From the NCBI GenBank assembly GCA_035549015.1, contig DASZRW010000078.1, forward strand, positions 1-64,000: DNA of 64,000 nucleotides, written 5' to 3'. Of this stretch, positions 1-9,620 are shown piece by piece. The number at the start of each line of letters is the position of its first letter. The stretch's first letter is position 1. The notes beneath the pieces were generated by a model. The model searched no databases. It was not told where the DNA came from and saw only the letters and a program-made list of their open reading frames with translations. The position numbers and the translations under genes are program-made. Origin of the DNA: JAFDZV01 sp035549015. GTDB lineage: Bacteria; Bacteroidota; Ignavibacteria; OLB7.

Positions 1-570
1 CGAGCTGTAGTGGAACTCGATCTTGTTGCTTCCCTCGAAGAGCTTCGCCTGGAACTGGCCCGGGTTGCGGGTCACCGGGCTGCCGGCCGCACCCTGGCAC
101 CGCCACTCGACGGTGAGGACGCGAGACGGCGTGACACCATCGACGCGCCAGTAGATGCCGCCTTCCGGTGCACCCTTGGGCTCGATGTCGCTCCAGTACG
201 GGAAGAGCATCTGCGTGCCGGTGGACTGGCTGAGATCCGGCGCACCACTGGTGCTCGGGCTACCGAAGGCGATGTATCCATTGGCACCGACACGAAGGAC
301 GGACGAGCCGCCGGTGTAGATGGTGCCGATGAACTTGAAGTTGAACGGAAGCGTAAGGTTGAACACCTGCGTGCTGGCAGCAGCGGGGCTGTTGGCGATC
401 AACGTCGTCCCGAGCTGGCCGATGATAGGTGTGTACGCATTCGTGATGCGGGTACAGATATACCTGTTCCACGGGGTCTGTACCGCAGCCGGGAATGTCT
501 GCCCTCGAGCCATCACCGGTATCAGAACCAGCATGGCCAGCAGCGACAGAGACAGTCTCCTACGTTGCAT
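1..570 (-). CDS. secreted protein, partial (runs off the left edge)
   Basis: This minus-strand reading frame is open from the ATG at 570 to the window edge, about 190 codons, and the C-terminus is missing. The start is preceded by GGAGG with 5 bases of spacing (complement of 576-580). The N-terminus (MQRRRLSLSLLAML...ARGQ) is a typical signal peptide. The mature part is beta-rich, with FNFKFIG, VGANGYIAFG and FPYWSDI motifs, which recall the nidogen-like or lectin-like beta-sandwich found in Bacteroidota surface proteins. A T9SS tail may lie outside the window. Function is unknown; a secreted or cell-surface location is inferred from the signal peptide. Confidence 0.75.
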   Translation of the reverse strand, partial: MQRRRLSLSLLAMLVLIPVMARGQTFPAAVQTPWNRYICTRITNAYTPIIGQLGTTLIANSPAAASTQVFNLTLPFNFKFIGTIYTGGSSVLRVGANGYIAFGSPSTSGAPDLSQSTGTQMLFPYWSDIEPKGAPEGGIYWRVDGVTPSRVLTVEWRCQGAAGSPVTRNPGQFQAKLFEGSNKIEFHYSS

Positions 571-1430
571 GATTACCTCCAGGTCAATTACAACAGGATT
601 GTGTATCCCGACCGATCCCCGTCTCCATTGCACTCGCTCATCGCAGTTGCCGAATCCGGTTGGGCGGCATCGGCGCATCATAGACGATGCCGACGTTCCC
701 CGTGCATATGCGATAGATCCTGCCCGCCGCTGAAGCACTTCCAGGCACGAACGAATTGAAGTGCATGCAACTGTCATCGACAGCAGCAATACCTGTTTGT
801 GCGGATAGCAACGTGCAGGGCCACGCTCATCGATTCGTCGCCGGCCTTTCCACGAACGCGAAACGGCATGGCACGCCCCTCCAATTCATGGCCGATGTCA
901 ACGGCCGCGAATTGAAACCGGCGCGAGCAGCAGTCTCGGTGATTATCGTGTGGTCAGGCTGGCTGGACCGATGTACTCACAACACCGGCCCCGTAGTTGC
1001 ATGCCTTGAACGGGGCTGCGCTGCGGCGCACAACTCAGCAGCATTGATGCCATGTGCAATGGCTATCGGAATTCTGTCGGGATGAAATTCGAGTTGCTGC
1101 AGATGCAGACAAATCAGCACAGACTATGAATCATGTGCACCTGTGAGGTACTCCTCAACAACTCAACTCATGAAGGGCTTCGGAGCCGGACTCACCTTCT
1201 CACTGCGTGCCATCGCTCATGAGATCCGGCCGGTTACCCTTCTTGTCGAGCTAAACACGGGAACTCCGGAAAAGTTATTCCGCGTGGTACGCGCGTTCCC
1301 GCAGTGAACGGTGCAACATGTCCCACACGATCGGCAACCGGCTCGGCGAACGCATCACCTGACGTGCCGGCCATGAATGCCCGCGCACGAAATATCACCA
1401 TGGAAGGGAAATCGATGCCGGGCACCATCT

Positions 1431-1463
1431 CCCGCCAGGCCTTGCGGGGTAAGGCCTGGCGGG
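1431..1463. repeat. perfect 13-bp inverted repeat, 7-nt loop
   Basis: CCCGCCAGGCCTT at 1431-1443 is perfectly complementary to AAGGCCTGGCGGG at 1451-1463, with the loop GCGGGGT. No T-run follows on either strand, and no gene end is close, so it is not an obvious intrinsic terminator. It could be a structured RNA, a protein-binding palindrome or a dispersed repeat. Confidence 0.7.
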
Positions 1464-1848
1464 CATCAGCATCGTGCGGAACAAATAATCGCACTACGAT
1501 TCATACGCTTTCCGGACAACACCTTCATCCGCACGATGTTGCGGGTATTCACCCCCGGGGCGTTTCATGCCGCGGCAGATAATCAACATCCAAGAACGAT
1601 CGGCGGGTGGCATTCAAACGGTTCGGTGCGTGCAGCAAGCGCTGCGCAGATTTCGTTCATCTACTGTTAACAGGTCGCGGTTCGCGGAGTCGGCTGCGGC
1701 GAAACGTCAATCTACTGTTATCGTCCCCTCACATCGGCGCGTGCCATACTCCGGCCGCATTCAGCGGAGGGCAGATCCATCGATCATTGTCGTTCTTCGC
1801 GGCCAATGCACCGAACAATGGGAACGTTCGGGATTGCTTCGCCCGACC

Positions 1849-1883
1849 GGCTTCGCACGGCAGGCTTCGCACGGCAGGCTTCG
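1849..1883. repeat. 14-bp direct tandem repeat, 2.5 copies
   Basis: GGCTTCGCACGGCA occurs at 1849-1862 and 1863-1876, followed by a partial GGCTTCG at 1877-1883. It lies just downstream of the stop codon of the endonuclease/phosphatase gene, in non-coding DNA. Confidence 0.7.
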
Positions 1884-1906
1884 TCTCCACCGGGACACCG
1901 ACCGAT

Positions 1907-2962
1907 CTACCTCCGCATCCACCCGACACGCAGCATCACCGGGAAGTGATCGCTTGCGCCGCCGATGTATTGCGTCCCATGGACATATGTCCTGTACGGA
2001 GGACGATGAACGGGGTCCGCCCGGTCATCGCGAAGGAACTCCGGCGTGAACACCGTCTCCACGGCCTCATTGAGCACGGCACCCGAGGAATCCAGAGCTC
2101 CGCGGGAGAGCATGATCTGATCGATCACCTCCCACCTGCCGCGATAGAAGTAGCTCCCGATGGTATCGGTCGCGGCAACAGGCGCGGCAGTGTTGATCAT
2201 CCGATGCTGGAACGATCCGCCGGTGTATTCGCGGGCATCGAGGACGTTCTCGATGCTCGGGGAACCGGGCTCGTCGTTCAGATCCCCCATCAACACCACG
2301 TCGGCATTGGGGTCGAGCGCGCGGAGCGAATCGATCACACCGGCGGCGGCGCGGGCGGCGGCCTCCCTCCGCGTGGCAGTATGCTCCTCGCCGCCGAGCC
2401 TGGAGGGCCAGTGATTCACGAGCACCGTCAGCACGTGACCATCCTTCGTGAAGGTTGCCTCCATGATGTCGCGCGTTGGCCGTGCTCCGGCGCCCAGATC
2501 CACACGATGCATCGTGAATCCCTTCAACGCAAGCACGGACGGCTTGTAGAGAAGCGCAACGTCGATGCCCCGTTCATCCGGTGACTCCGCATGGATGACC
2601 GCGTAGAGCCCGCGCGGCAGGTGATCCTCCGCCAGCATCGCGGCCACGCGCCGGTCCTCCACCTCCGCCAGCCCTATCAGATCGGGTCCGCTGCCGTTGT
2701 TCATCAGGCGGATGGCGCGCGCAATCTGTGCGAGCTTCCGATCCAGCCGCTCATCGTTCCACTTCATCGCTCCCCCGGGCGTGAACTCATCGTCGCCGGC
2801 CAGGGCGGGATCATCCATCGGATCGAACAGGTTCTCCGTGTTGTAGAAGGCAACGAGAAGGGTGGTGTCCGGATGCAGCACTGCAAGCGGCCCCCGGCCC
2901 GCATGATGGCAGGCATTCAGCAGAAGAGCCGCCGCCATCGGTATCAGAAGTCGCGTGCTCAT
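1907..2962 (-). CDS. endonuclease/exonuclease/phosphatase family lipoprotein
   Basis: A 351-residue protein of the EEP superfamily (Mg-dependent phosphoesterases such as DNase I and exonuclease III). The start is set at 2962 because this methionine begins a lipoprotein-type signal (MSTRLLIPMAAALLLNAC, cysteine 18). The frame stays open 62 codons further upstream, but that part lacks protein-like features. Visible family motifs are NTENLFD (about 41-47), the metal-binding glutamate in GLAEVEDR, GDLND (catalytic Asp/Asn) and the terminal SDHFP. This subgroup is common in Bacteroidota as a periplasmic or surface-anchored enzyme; whether the substrate is nucleic acid or another phosphoester cannot be told from sequence. 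It is divergent from the pterin dehydratase gene on the other strand. Confidence 0.85.
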   Translation of the reverse strand: MSTRLLIPMAAALLLNACHHAGRGPLAVLHPDTTLLVAFYNTENLFDPMDDPALAGDDEFTPGGAMKWNDERLDRKLAQIARAIRLMNNGSGPDLIGLAEVEDRRVAAMLAEDHLPRGLYAVIHAESPDERGIDVALLYKPSVLALKGFTMHRVDLGAGARPTRDIMEATFTKDGHVLTVLVNHWPSRLGGEEHTATRREAAARAAAGVIDSLRALDPNADVVLMGDLNDEPGSPSIENVLDAREYTGGSFQHRMINTAAPVAATDTIGSYFYRGRWEVIDQIMLSRGALDSSGAVLNEAVETVFTPEFLRDDRADPVHRPPYRTYVHGTQYIGGASDHFPVMLRVGWMRR

Positions 2963-3128
2963 CGGTCGCGTATATTGATCGGGGAGAGTCCGGCTGCGCA
3001 AAGGTACGGCACGGCGACGGAACGTGCGCTGCGCACATCCTTCTCCCGGCGGCACTTCCCGGCGGCGGAACGAGATGCCGATGGCGACAGCGGACACCCT
3101 GACGCACGAACACATCACGGAGCATACA

Positions 3129-3458
3129 ATGACGGATCTGGCAAGCAAGGAATGCGTTCCATGCAGGGGCGGCGTGCCGCCGATGACACCGGAGGAGATC
3201 GGGCCGATTCACAACGCACTCGGGCACTCCTGGAGCGTTGTGAACGCGCACCATCTGCACAAGGAGTTCGCCTTCCCGGACTTCAAGACGGCGATCGCGT
3301 TCACGAACAGGGTTGGTGAGATCGCGGAGCGCGAGGGGCATCATCCGGATATCCATCTCTCCTGGGGACGGGTGGCGATAGAGATCTGGACACACAAGGT
3401 GAACGGGCTCACCGAGAGCGACTTCATTCTCGCAGCCAAGATCGACAAGGCTCTCTAA
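3129..3458 (+). CDS. 4a-hydroxytetrahydrobiopterin dehydratase (PCD/DCoH)
   Basis: A 109-residue protein matching pterin-4a-carbinolamine dehydratase, which dehydrates the 4a-carbinolamine formed by aromatic amino-acid hydroxylases so that the pterin cofactor can be recycled. The signature is the histidine pair in EREGHHPDIHLSWGRV with the later WTH histidine. The length equals the usual 95-115 residues. The start at 3129 is preferred over the 35-codon upstream extension because CGGAG lies 7 bases upstream and the protein then begins with the expected MTDLASKECVPC. No aromatic hydroxylase is nearby, so its physiological partner is unknown. Confidence 0.92.
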   Translation: MTDLASKECVPCRGGVPPMTPEEIGPIHNALGHSWSVVNAHHLHKEFAFPDFKTAIAFTNRVGEIAEREGHHPDIHLSWGRVAIEIWTHKVNGLTESDFILAAKIDKAL

Positions 3459-3582
3459 CCGGCCGCATCTGTACCATCGTACAGGTTCGGCGCGGTCCTT
3501 TCGCCGGATGCCCTGCGTTGCGTTGCACGATAGTTTCGCGTGATGGATTCCAATCCCGAATCACGATGAAGGAACGTTCGCA

Positions 3583-4305
3583 ATGCATACAGGAAATCTT
3601 TCGAAGGATCATCGACGCACGGCGCTGATCACCGGAGCCTCGCGCGGGCTGGGGCTTGCGCTGGCGCGCGCGCTCGCCGGGCGCGGCTGGCGGCTGGTAA
3701 TCGATGCGCGCGGCGCATCGGCGCTGGAGGCGGCGCGCGAGGAGCTTGCCGCAATGACTGAAGTGGCGGCGATCGCGGGAAGCGTCGCGGACCCACGGCA
3801 TCGCAGCGAGATCGCGGAGGTGGCCGGGGAATGGGGCGGCGTGGATGCAGTGATCAACAACGCAAGCATCCTCGGGCCCAGCCCGCAGCCCAATCTGCTG
3901 GAGTATCCGCTGGCGACGCTGGCGGATGTTTACCACACCAACGTCATCGCCCCCCTCGCGATGGTACAGGCGCTTCGGGCATCGCTCCGTCCCGGTGCAA
4001 CCATCATCAACGTCACCAGCGACGCCGGCGTGGAGCCCTATGCGGGTTGGGGGGGCTACGGATCCAGCAAGGCGGCGCTGGAGCAGCTCTCCGCGATTCT
4101 CGCGGCGGAGGAGCCGGACCTTCGAGTCTACTGGGTGGACCCCGGCGACATGCGCACACAGATGCATCAGGAGGCGTTTCCCGGCGACGACATCAGCGAC
4201 CGCCTGCCGCCGGAAACCAGTGTGCCGGGCTTTCTGGTGCTGCTGGAGGAACGCCCGGCTTCCGGCCGCTATATCGCACGGGCTCTCGCGGAGGTGGCGC
4301 TGTGA
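3583..4305 (+). CDS. SDR family NAD(P)-dependent oxidoreductase
   Basis: A 240-residue short-chain dehydrogenase/reductase. The Rossmann cofactor motif TGASRGLG is at about 17-24, the structural NNAS follows, then the catalytic serine region NVTSDAG and the YGSSK active-site tyrosine/lysine. The post-active-site motif is WVDPGDMRT, where PG is standard. The substrate cannot be deduced. The stop codon overlaps the GTG start of queA (GTGA at 4302-4305), and the queA ribosome site GGAGG is inside this gene, so the two are translationally coupled. SDR-queA pairing suggests co-expression rather than a proven shared pathway. Confidence 0.9.
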   Translation: MHTGNLSKDHRRTALITGASRGLGLALARALAGRGWRLVIDARGASALEAAREELAAMTEVAAIAGSVADPRHRSEIAEVAGEWGGVDAVINNASILGPSPQPNLLEYPLATLADVYHTNVIAPLAMVQALRASLRPGATIINVTSDAGVEPYAGWGGYGSSKAALEQLSAILAAEEPDLRVYWVDPGDMRTQMHQEAFPGDDISDRLPPETSVPGFLVLLEERPASGRYIARALAEVAL

Positions 4306-5531
4306 GCGGTGTTGCGATTCGCCCGGACGTTGCAGGAAACGCTCTCGATCCCTTCTTCAGCAGGTTCGTCCTTCCCGAGACGCTGGAGGCCACGGAGCCG
4401 CCGGAGGCGCGTGGCCTCGCACGCGATGGCGTGCGGATGATGATATCCAGCACCGCGGACAACAGTATCGTTCACGCACGCGCCCGCGACCTGCCCGACT
4501 ATCTGAACGCGGGAGATCTCCTGGTGATCAACACCAGCGGCACGCTCGCCGCATCGGTTCCAGCCATGCGCGCAGACGGCACACGGCTGATGCTTCATCT
4601 CTCCACGCAGCGCAGCGACGGCCGCTGGCTGGTGGAGCTGCGGCTGCCGGTGGCCGGAGCGGCCCCCATTCAGTTCGGCGGCGGCGTGCCCGGCGAACGG
4701 CTGGCACTTCCGGATGGGGGAACCGTCCGCCTGTACCGGCCACACGGCAGGCGAGCTCCGCTCACGATCGCAGGAGAGGGACAGAGGCTCGAAACGTTGC
4801 CGCACACCGAACCACTGCCGCTACACGATGCCGGGGGTGGCGAGGCCGCGCCGAAGGGAACGGACGCCCGCCTCTGGGTTGCGGACCTTGCGCTGCCCGT
4901 GCCGCTTGCGGAGTATCTCGCCGCGCACGGCCAGCCGATCCGCTATCACTACGTTCGCGACCGGTGGCCGATCGAATACTACCAGACGGTGTACGCCCGG
5001 GAGCCCGGGAGCGCAGAGATGCCGTCGGCCGGCAGACCGATCAGCGAGCGTACGATTACGCAATTGACCGCCAACGGTGTGATGGTTGCACCGATCGTGC
5101 TGCACACGGGCGTGGCCAGCCTGGAAGCGGATGAGGCACCGTACGAGGAATACTATCGCGTTCCGGAAACCACCGCACGGCTTCTCAACATGGCGCGCGA
5201 ATCGGGAGGCCGCGTCGTGGCGGTGGGAACAACGGTTGTGCGGGCATTGGAAAGCTGCATCGACTTCGCCGGCAACGTTCACGCACGAGAAGGCTGGACG
5301 GACCTCGTGATCACGCCGGAACAGCCGGTGCGATCGGTGAACGGTCTGCTTACCGGCCTGCACGAACCACGCGCCTCGCACCTCGCGATGCTGGCCGCGC
5401 TCTGCGGCGAGAGCCATCTGCACGCGACATACAGTGAGGCGCTCCGCGAGCGCTACCTGTGGCACGAGTTCGGGGACGTCCATCTCATTCTCACCGAGAC
5501 AGGCTCGCCGCAACGGCTCGATCGCCGATGA
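4302..5531 (+). CDS. queA: S-adenosylmethionine:tRNA ribosyltransferase-isomerase
   Basis: A 409-residue QueA, which transfers and isomerises the ribosyl part of S-adenosylmethionine onto 7-aminomethyl-7-deazaguanine in tRNA to make epoxyqueuosine. Recognised family segments are the N-terminal LLVINTSGTL, the central IRYHYVRDRWP and YYQTVYA, and the C-terminal VVAVGTTVVRALES and NGLLTGLHEP motifs. The GTG start at 4302 is chosen because GGAGG lies 7 bases upstream and it overlaps the SDR stop as GTGA; the frame is open much further upstream, but that part is antisense-free shadow of the SDR gene. The length fits the longer Bacteroidota form. No other queuosine gene is in the window. Confidence 0.93.
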   Translation: MSGVAIRPDVAGNALDPFFSRFVLPETLEATEPPEARGLARDGVRMMISSTADNSIVHARARDLPDYLNAGDLLVINTSGTLAASVPAMRADGTRLMLHLSTQRSDGRWLVELRLPVAGAAPIQFGGGVPGERLALPDGGTVRLYRPHGRRAPLTIAGEGQRLETLPHTEPLPLHDAGGGEAAPKGTDARLWVADLALPVPLAEYLAAHGQPIRYHYVRDRWPIEYYQTVYAREPGSAEMPSAGRPISERTITQLTANGVMVAPIVLHTGVASLEADEAPYEEYYRVPETTARLLNMARESGGRVVAVGTTVVRALESCIDFAGNVHAREGWTDLVITPEQPVRSVNGLLTGLHEPRASHLAMLAALCGESHLHATYSEALRERYLWHEFGDVHLILTETGSPQRLDRR

Positions 5532-5846
5532 GCATGCATCGATCTCACCCGCGCATTCCCCTCGCTTCGCATCCACCACTCGCTGCCATGCCAACGGGTG
5601 CCCTCCACCGGAGCGGCGCCCGTTTGATTCATGGCATATCGGATGGAACATCGGACCATCCTGCGGCGGTTACAGCATTACGGCACCGTTGCACGTTTCC
5701 CCTCCATCGGAACTCGTGAATCACTCCGCCGGCGCGTACATCCGCGGGCACACGGCAATGGCGGACAGGGCTGCAGGCATCCGCAACGCATCGCCGCTCG
5801 CCGATACGCGCTGCCGGCAGCAGTACTGCCGGCCGATCGGTTCCGA
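5532..5846. other. intergenic region between convergent genes
   Basis: These 315 bases separate the ends of queA and the first M61 peptidase. No gene is seen. A hairpin close to the peptidase stop codon is listed separately. Confidence 0.6.
5813..5833 (-). terminator. hairpin after the M61 peptidase gene
   Basis: GCCGGCAG (5813-5820) pairs perfectly with CTGCCGGC (5826-5833) around a CAGTA loop, 13 bases past the stop codon at 5847. There is no clear T-run, so termination is plausible but unproven. Confidence 0.4.
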
Positions 5847-7706
5847 CTATCGCCCGAACATCGCAACGCGGATTTCGCGCGCAAGTCCGCCGGCGTTCGG
5901 ATCCGGCTTCACCGAGATATCCGCGGACTTCGACTTCACGATCTTCGCCGTGACGTCCAGAGTCCTGCCGCCGCGCAGCACTGTGAAGCCCAGGACATCG
6001 GGCATGGAGACAAGCGAGCCTGCAACCGAGGTTGGAATCTTCGCCAGCGCCAGCGAGGTGCGCTTCAGGCGGATCTCGGAGATGACATCGCCGGCCTGCA
6101 TTCCCATCGAATCCGCAGATCCTCCCTTTTCCACCGAAGCGATGCTCCACCCCTTCTCCGTCTGATCCACCTCCGCGCCAAGCTGCAGGCGCTCGCGATA
6201 GGTGGTGTCGATCACGAAGCCGATCTTCGGCAGCAGCTCGTTGAACGGAAGCGGTTCGGTTCCGGCGATATACTTCACGTAGAAGTCCTCGAGCTTCGCA
6301 CCGGTGGCCTGCTCGATGATCGGGATGATCTCGTCGTCGCCGAAGGTTATGCCCCGCTTTCCGTACTCGTTGTTGAAGTAGCGCATCGCATCATCCAGAC
6401 TCTTCCTGTTGCCGGTCTGCAGGCGAATCGTGGCATCCATCAGCATGCCCAGCACCGGCCCCTTGGAGTAGAGCGGAAGGATCTCCTCCGGCGGCACCTG
6501 CGATATCTTCAGACTCAGATCCGTGATCGCCTGGCGCTGCCGATGCCCCATGCTCGCGGAGACGATCCGGCTCAACTGCGCGTGCGCTTCGCCCGCATCC
6601 AGCATGCCGTTGCGCACCAGGAGGAGACGCGCATAATACTCCGTGAACCCTTCGGCGAACCAGAGCGAGCTGGTATGCGGCGGCCGCTGGTAGCTGAAGG
6701 GGCCAAGCTCCGCAACATGGATGCGCTTCGGGCTCCATGCATGCCAGTACTCATGGGCGATCACGGCGTTCAGCTCACTCATCACCTCGCTGTCGCCGCC
6801 GTACCACGGCATGCGATAGGTGGAGCTGTTGCGATGCTCCAGGGCACCGAACATTGCATCTGCCGGAGTGGGGTTCACCAGGAAGTGCTGGAACACATAG
6901 CGCTTGTACGGCATGTCGCCGAAGAAGCCGCTCACGATCTCCACCACCCTCTTCGTGTCGTCCACGAGCTTCTTCGATGCAACGGCATCGAGCTTCTTCG
7001 GTGCGAACACCGCGATAATGTGCGGCACGCCGTTCACCTCGAAGCTCAGCCGCTGGAACTTTCCCATGACGATCGGTGCATCGATCAGCTCATCGTAATC
7101 CTGCGCCTGATAGCTCCCCTTCCCCTTCGCCGGATCCAGCCCCACCGCCACGTCCCAGCCGGCAGGCTGTACGTAGGTCACGCCGTAGGGAATATTCTTG
7201 AAGCCATCGGCATAGGCGAAGAGCGCCGGCGTGTTCGCGAAGGCGAAGGTGGGTTCGATATCCGAAAGGCCGAACCAGAGCGAGTTGGGAACGGACTCGA
7301 TGTCGTGCACGCGGTAGTGCAGCGTAACCTTCTGCGTTGCGCCGATGATGCGGAACGTGCTGGTGTCGCCGCGCACCACCTGCAGCTTCCGCCCTCCCTG
7401 CCCCGTTGCGGTGATGTCGTGCACATAGACGCCGAAGTTCACGATATCGTAGGCGCCGGGCCCCCAGATCGGGAAGTGGAACACCAGCGTATCGGCAGCC
7501 AGATTGTTCAGGTCGGCAGAGACATCGAACGTTTTGGCACGCACATCGATCGCGACACGATAGTTCACCGATGCGCCGCCCCTGGCATCGGCCCGCGAGC
7601 CGCTCGCGGCAACGCCTGCGCCGGAGGTCTGCGCGGCAACGTTCATCGCAGCGGCAAGTGCGATGAACAGCGGAAGGGCTTTCGGGAGAGAGCGACGAGA
7701 TATCAT
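5847..7706 (-). CDS. M61 family metallopeptidase with PDZ domain
   Basis: A 619-residue secreted zinc peptidase of family M61 (glycyl-aminopeptidase type). A signal peptide (to about residue 25, ...AAQ) is followed by the M61 N-terminal beta domain (FHFPIWGPGAYDI), then the catalytic HEYWH at about 318-322 with WFAEGFTEYY supplying the third zinc ligand about 34 residues later. A PDZ-like domain (GSADSMGMQAGDVI) is near the C-terminus. It is a tandem paralogue of the next gene upstream, separated by only 11 bases, so the two probably form an operon. Family members release N-terminal Gly/Ala; the physiological substrate here is unknown. Confidence 0.92.
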   Translation of the reverse strand: MISRRSLPKALPLFIALAAAMNVAAQTSGAGVAASGSRADARGGASVNYRVAIDVRAKTFDVSADLNNLAADTLVFHFPIWGPGAYDIVNFGVYVHDITATGQGGRKLQVVRGDTSTFRIIGATQKVTLHYRVHDIESVPNSLWFGLSDIEPTFAFANTPALFAYADGFKNIPYGVTYVQPAGWDVAVGLDPAKGKGSYQAQDYDELIDAPIVMGKFQRLSFEVNGVPHIIAVFAPKKLDAVASKKLVDDTKRVVEIVSGFFGDMPYKRYVFQHFLVNPTPADAMFGALEHRNSSTYRMPWYGGDSEVMSELNAVIAHEYWHAWSPKRIHVAELGPFSYQRPPHTSSLWFAEGFTEYYARLLLVRNGMLDAGEAHAQLSRIVSASMGHRQRQAITDLSLKISQVPPEEILPLYSKGPVLGMLMDATIRLQTGNRKSLDDAMRYFNNEYGKRGITFGDDEIIPIIEQATGAKLEDFYVKYIAGTEPLPFNELLPKIGFVIDTTYRERLQLGAEVDQTEKGWSIASVEKGGSADSMGMQAGDVISEIRLKRTSLALAKIPTSVAGSLVSMPDVLGFTVLRGGRTLDVTAKIVKSKSADISVKPDPNAGGLAREIRVAMFGR

Positions 7707-7717
7707 GGCATTGGAGA

Positions 7718-9583
7718 TTATTGGCCGATCATGGACTTGCGAATCGCAAGCGCCTGACCGGTGGCGGACGGATCGAGCGTGAGACGGTGAACCTGCTCCT
7801 CGCGCTCCACCACCCTGACCGGAAGAGCAAGGTCCGAACCGTTCCTGCGGACGAGGAAGGCGGCGATCGGGAGGCGGACAAGCATGTCGTCGCGGATGAA
7901 CGACTCCGGCAGTTCGGCGGCTCGCAATGTGTCCTTCGCCTCCGTCAGGAGTCCGGTGATGCGATCGTTCACGCGCAGCCCGCTCGCATCCGCGCTCAGG
8001 CCGGGCTTCACCAGCGTCACCACGATTCCCGAATCACCAGGCGCGAGCGTCGCACCCAGCTGGCGGCGGCGCTCCGTCACGGTTCCGTAGGCCAGGCCGA
8101 TCTTCGGCAGATACTGATCGTACGGGAGCGGTTCGGTGCTGTCGATGTAACGGGCGTAGAACTCCTGAAGTTTCGCTCCCGTGGCACGCTCCATGATGGG
8201 AATGATCTCCTCATCGGAGAAGGTCTTCCCCGTGCGCCCATACTCGCGGTTGAACAGCCGCATCGCATCATCCAGACTCTTCGCGTTGTTCGTCTGCGTG
8301 CGGATGGCAGCATCGAGCAACAGGCCGATCATCGGCCCGACGCTGTACAGCGCACGGGAGACGATGCTCTCGTCGAGCCCGGAGATGTTCCGGCTGATAA
8401 CCGTCACCGGCGGCCGCTGCGGCCGGCCGTACGATCCCCGGACATCCGCATCCGCCTCGTGCAGGAACTGCTGCATGGAGATCACGCCGTTGCGCACGAG
8501 CAACACACGCGAGTAGTACTCCGTGAGCCCTTCGGCAAACCAGAGGGACGTTGTCTTCGGAGCGTGCTGGTAATCGAACGGGCCCAGGGTCCCCACATGA
8601 ATGCGCTTCGGGCTCCAGACGTGCCAGTACTCGTGCGCGATCGTGGTAGCCGTGACATCGGCATAATCCTCACCGGGCGACGGAGTCGGAAGCAGATAGG
8701 TGGAGCTGCCGCTGTGCTCCAGCGCTCCGAAGCCGCCGTCTACCTTGCGCTCGTTCAGATCGGCAAGCCAGTGCTGGAACACGTAGCGCGGATACGGAAT
8801 CTCTCCGAAGAAGTCCGTTTCGATCTCCACCACCCGCCGCGTAAGCGTGGTAAGGTTGCGCATGTTCACCGTGTCGCTGCCGACAACGTTCCGCACGGTT
8901 ATCAGATGCGGCACGCCGCGAACAACGAAGCTGGACTGCTGCCACGTCCCCATCTCCACCGGCGCATCGATCAGATCGTCGTAACTGGCCGCTCTGTACT
9001 GGTGCCAGGTATATCCGTCGTGCGTCTCGGTGCGTGCGGCGGAATCGAGCGCAACGGCAATCCGCATCCCCGGCGGCACGCCGTAGCTCACCGTGCAGGG
9101 AACATCCTTGAAGCCGTCGGGATATCCGAAGATCGCCGCACCAACGCCGAAGGCATATGCCTGCTCGATATCGGAAGCGCAGTACCAATCCGTATTCCGC
9201 GGCGGTTCCACGTTCCGTATTTCGTAGTCGATCTCCATCTCGCCGATATACCGGCCGGCAATCCGGAAGGAGTTCGTGTCGATCCGCGTCACCACGGGCG
9301 TGCCCCCCTTCGGGGTGGCGGTGAAGCGGTCCACATAGCTTCCGAAGTTCGCGATGTCGTAGGCGCCGGGCGCCCAGATCGGGAAGTGGAAGATGATGGT
9401 ATCGCCCGGAATGTTGCGGAGCGTGACGTGAACAACGAAGTGCTGCGTGGCGAGATCGGGATGAACCGTATACTCGATTGCCGGCCGCGGGCCCGGCTGG
9501 CGCTGGGCCGCAGCCGGAAGGATGGGGAGTGTGATCGCGAGGAGCGTCGCCAGCAGAACACGCCGGCGCAGGGATAGGGACAT
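7718..9583 (-). CDS. M61 family metallopeptidase with PDZ domain (paralogue)
   Basis: A 621-residue paralogue of the neighbouring peptidase with the same order of parts: signal peptide (MSLSLRRRVL...AAAQ), M61 beta domain (FHFPIWAPGAYDI), zinc site HEYWHVWSPKRIH at about 317-329 with WFAEGLTEYYSR, and a divergent C-terminal PDZ-like segment (GLSADASGLRVNDRI). The start is placed at 9583, where the signal peptide begins, 15 codons inside the longest open frame. Both copies keep all zinc ligands, so both should be active. They probably act in the periplasm or at the surface. Confidence 0.92.
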   Translation of the reverse strand: MSLSLRRRVLLATLLAITLPILPAAAQRQPGPRPAIEYTVHPDLATQHFVVHVTLRNIPGDTIIFHFPIWAPGAYDIANFGSYVDRFTATPKGGTPVVTRIDTNSFRIAGRYIGEMEIDYEIRNVEPPRNTDWYCASDIEQAYAFGVGAAIFGYPDGFKDVPCTVSYGVPPGMRIAVALDSAARTETHDGYTWHQYRAASYDDLIDAPVEMGTWQQSSFVVRGVPHLITVRNVVGSDTVNMRNLTTLTRRVVEIETDFFGEIPYPRYVFQHWLADLNERKVDGGFGALEHSGSSTYLLPTPSPGEDYADVTATTIAHEYWHVWSPKRIHVGTLGPFDYQHAPKTTSLWFAEGLTEYYSRVLLVRNGVISMQQFLHEADADVRGSYGRPQRPPVTVISRNISGLDESIVSRALYSVGPMIGLLLDAAIRTQTNNAKSLDDAMRLFNREYGRTGKTFSDEEIIPIMERATGAKLQEFYARYIDSTEPLPYDQYLPKIGLAYGTVTERRRQLGATLAPGDSGIVVTLVKPGLSADASGLRVNDRITGLLTEAKDTLRAAELPESFIRDDMLVRLPIAAFLVRRNGSDLALPVRVVEREEQVHRLTLDPSATGQALAIRKSMIGQ

Positions 9584-9620
9584 CGGAATCGAGTTCGGTT
9601 TCGAATGTATGGAACGACCC

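Larger units (their letters stand above)
571..1906. other. gene-free stretch with hairpin and short tandem repeat
   Basis: No convincing coding region was found in these 1.3 kb. The short open frames on both strands lack ribosome binding sites and recognisable protein features. The stretch contains a perfect 13-bp inverted repeat (1431-1463) and a 14-bp tandem repeat (1849-1883), listed separately. Confidence 0.6.

Noticed and set aside
1234..1494. An 86-codon minus-strand ORF in the gene-free stretch
   Set aside because: No ribosome site, no protein-like pattern, and it covers the hairpin; kept as non-coding.
3831..4301. Upstream extension of the queA reading frame
   Set aside because: It lies over the SDR gene in another frame and has no recognisable sequence; the GTG at 4302 has a proper ribosome site.
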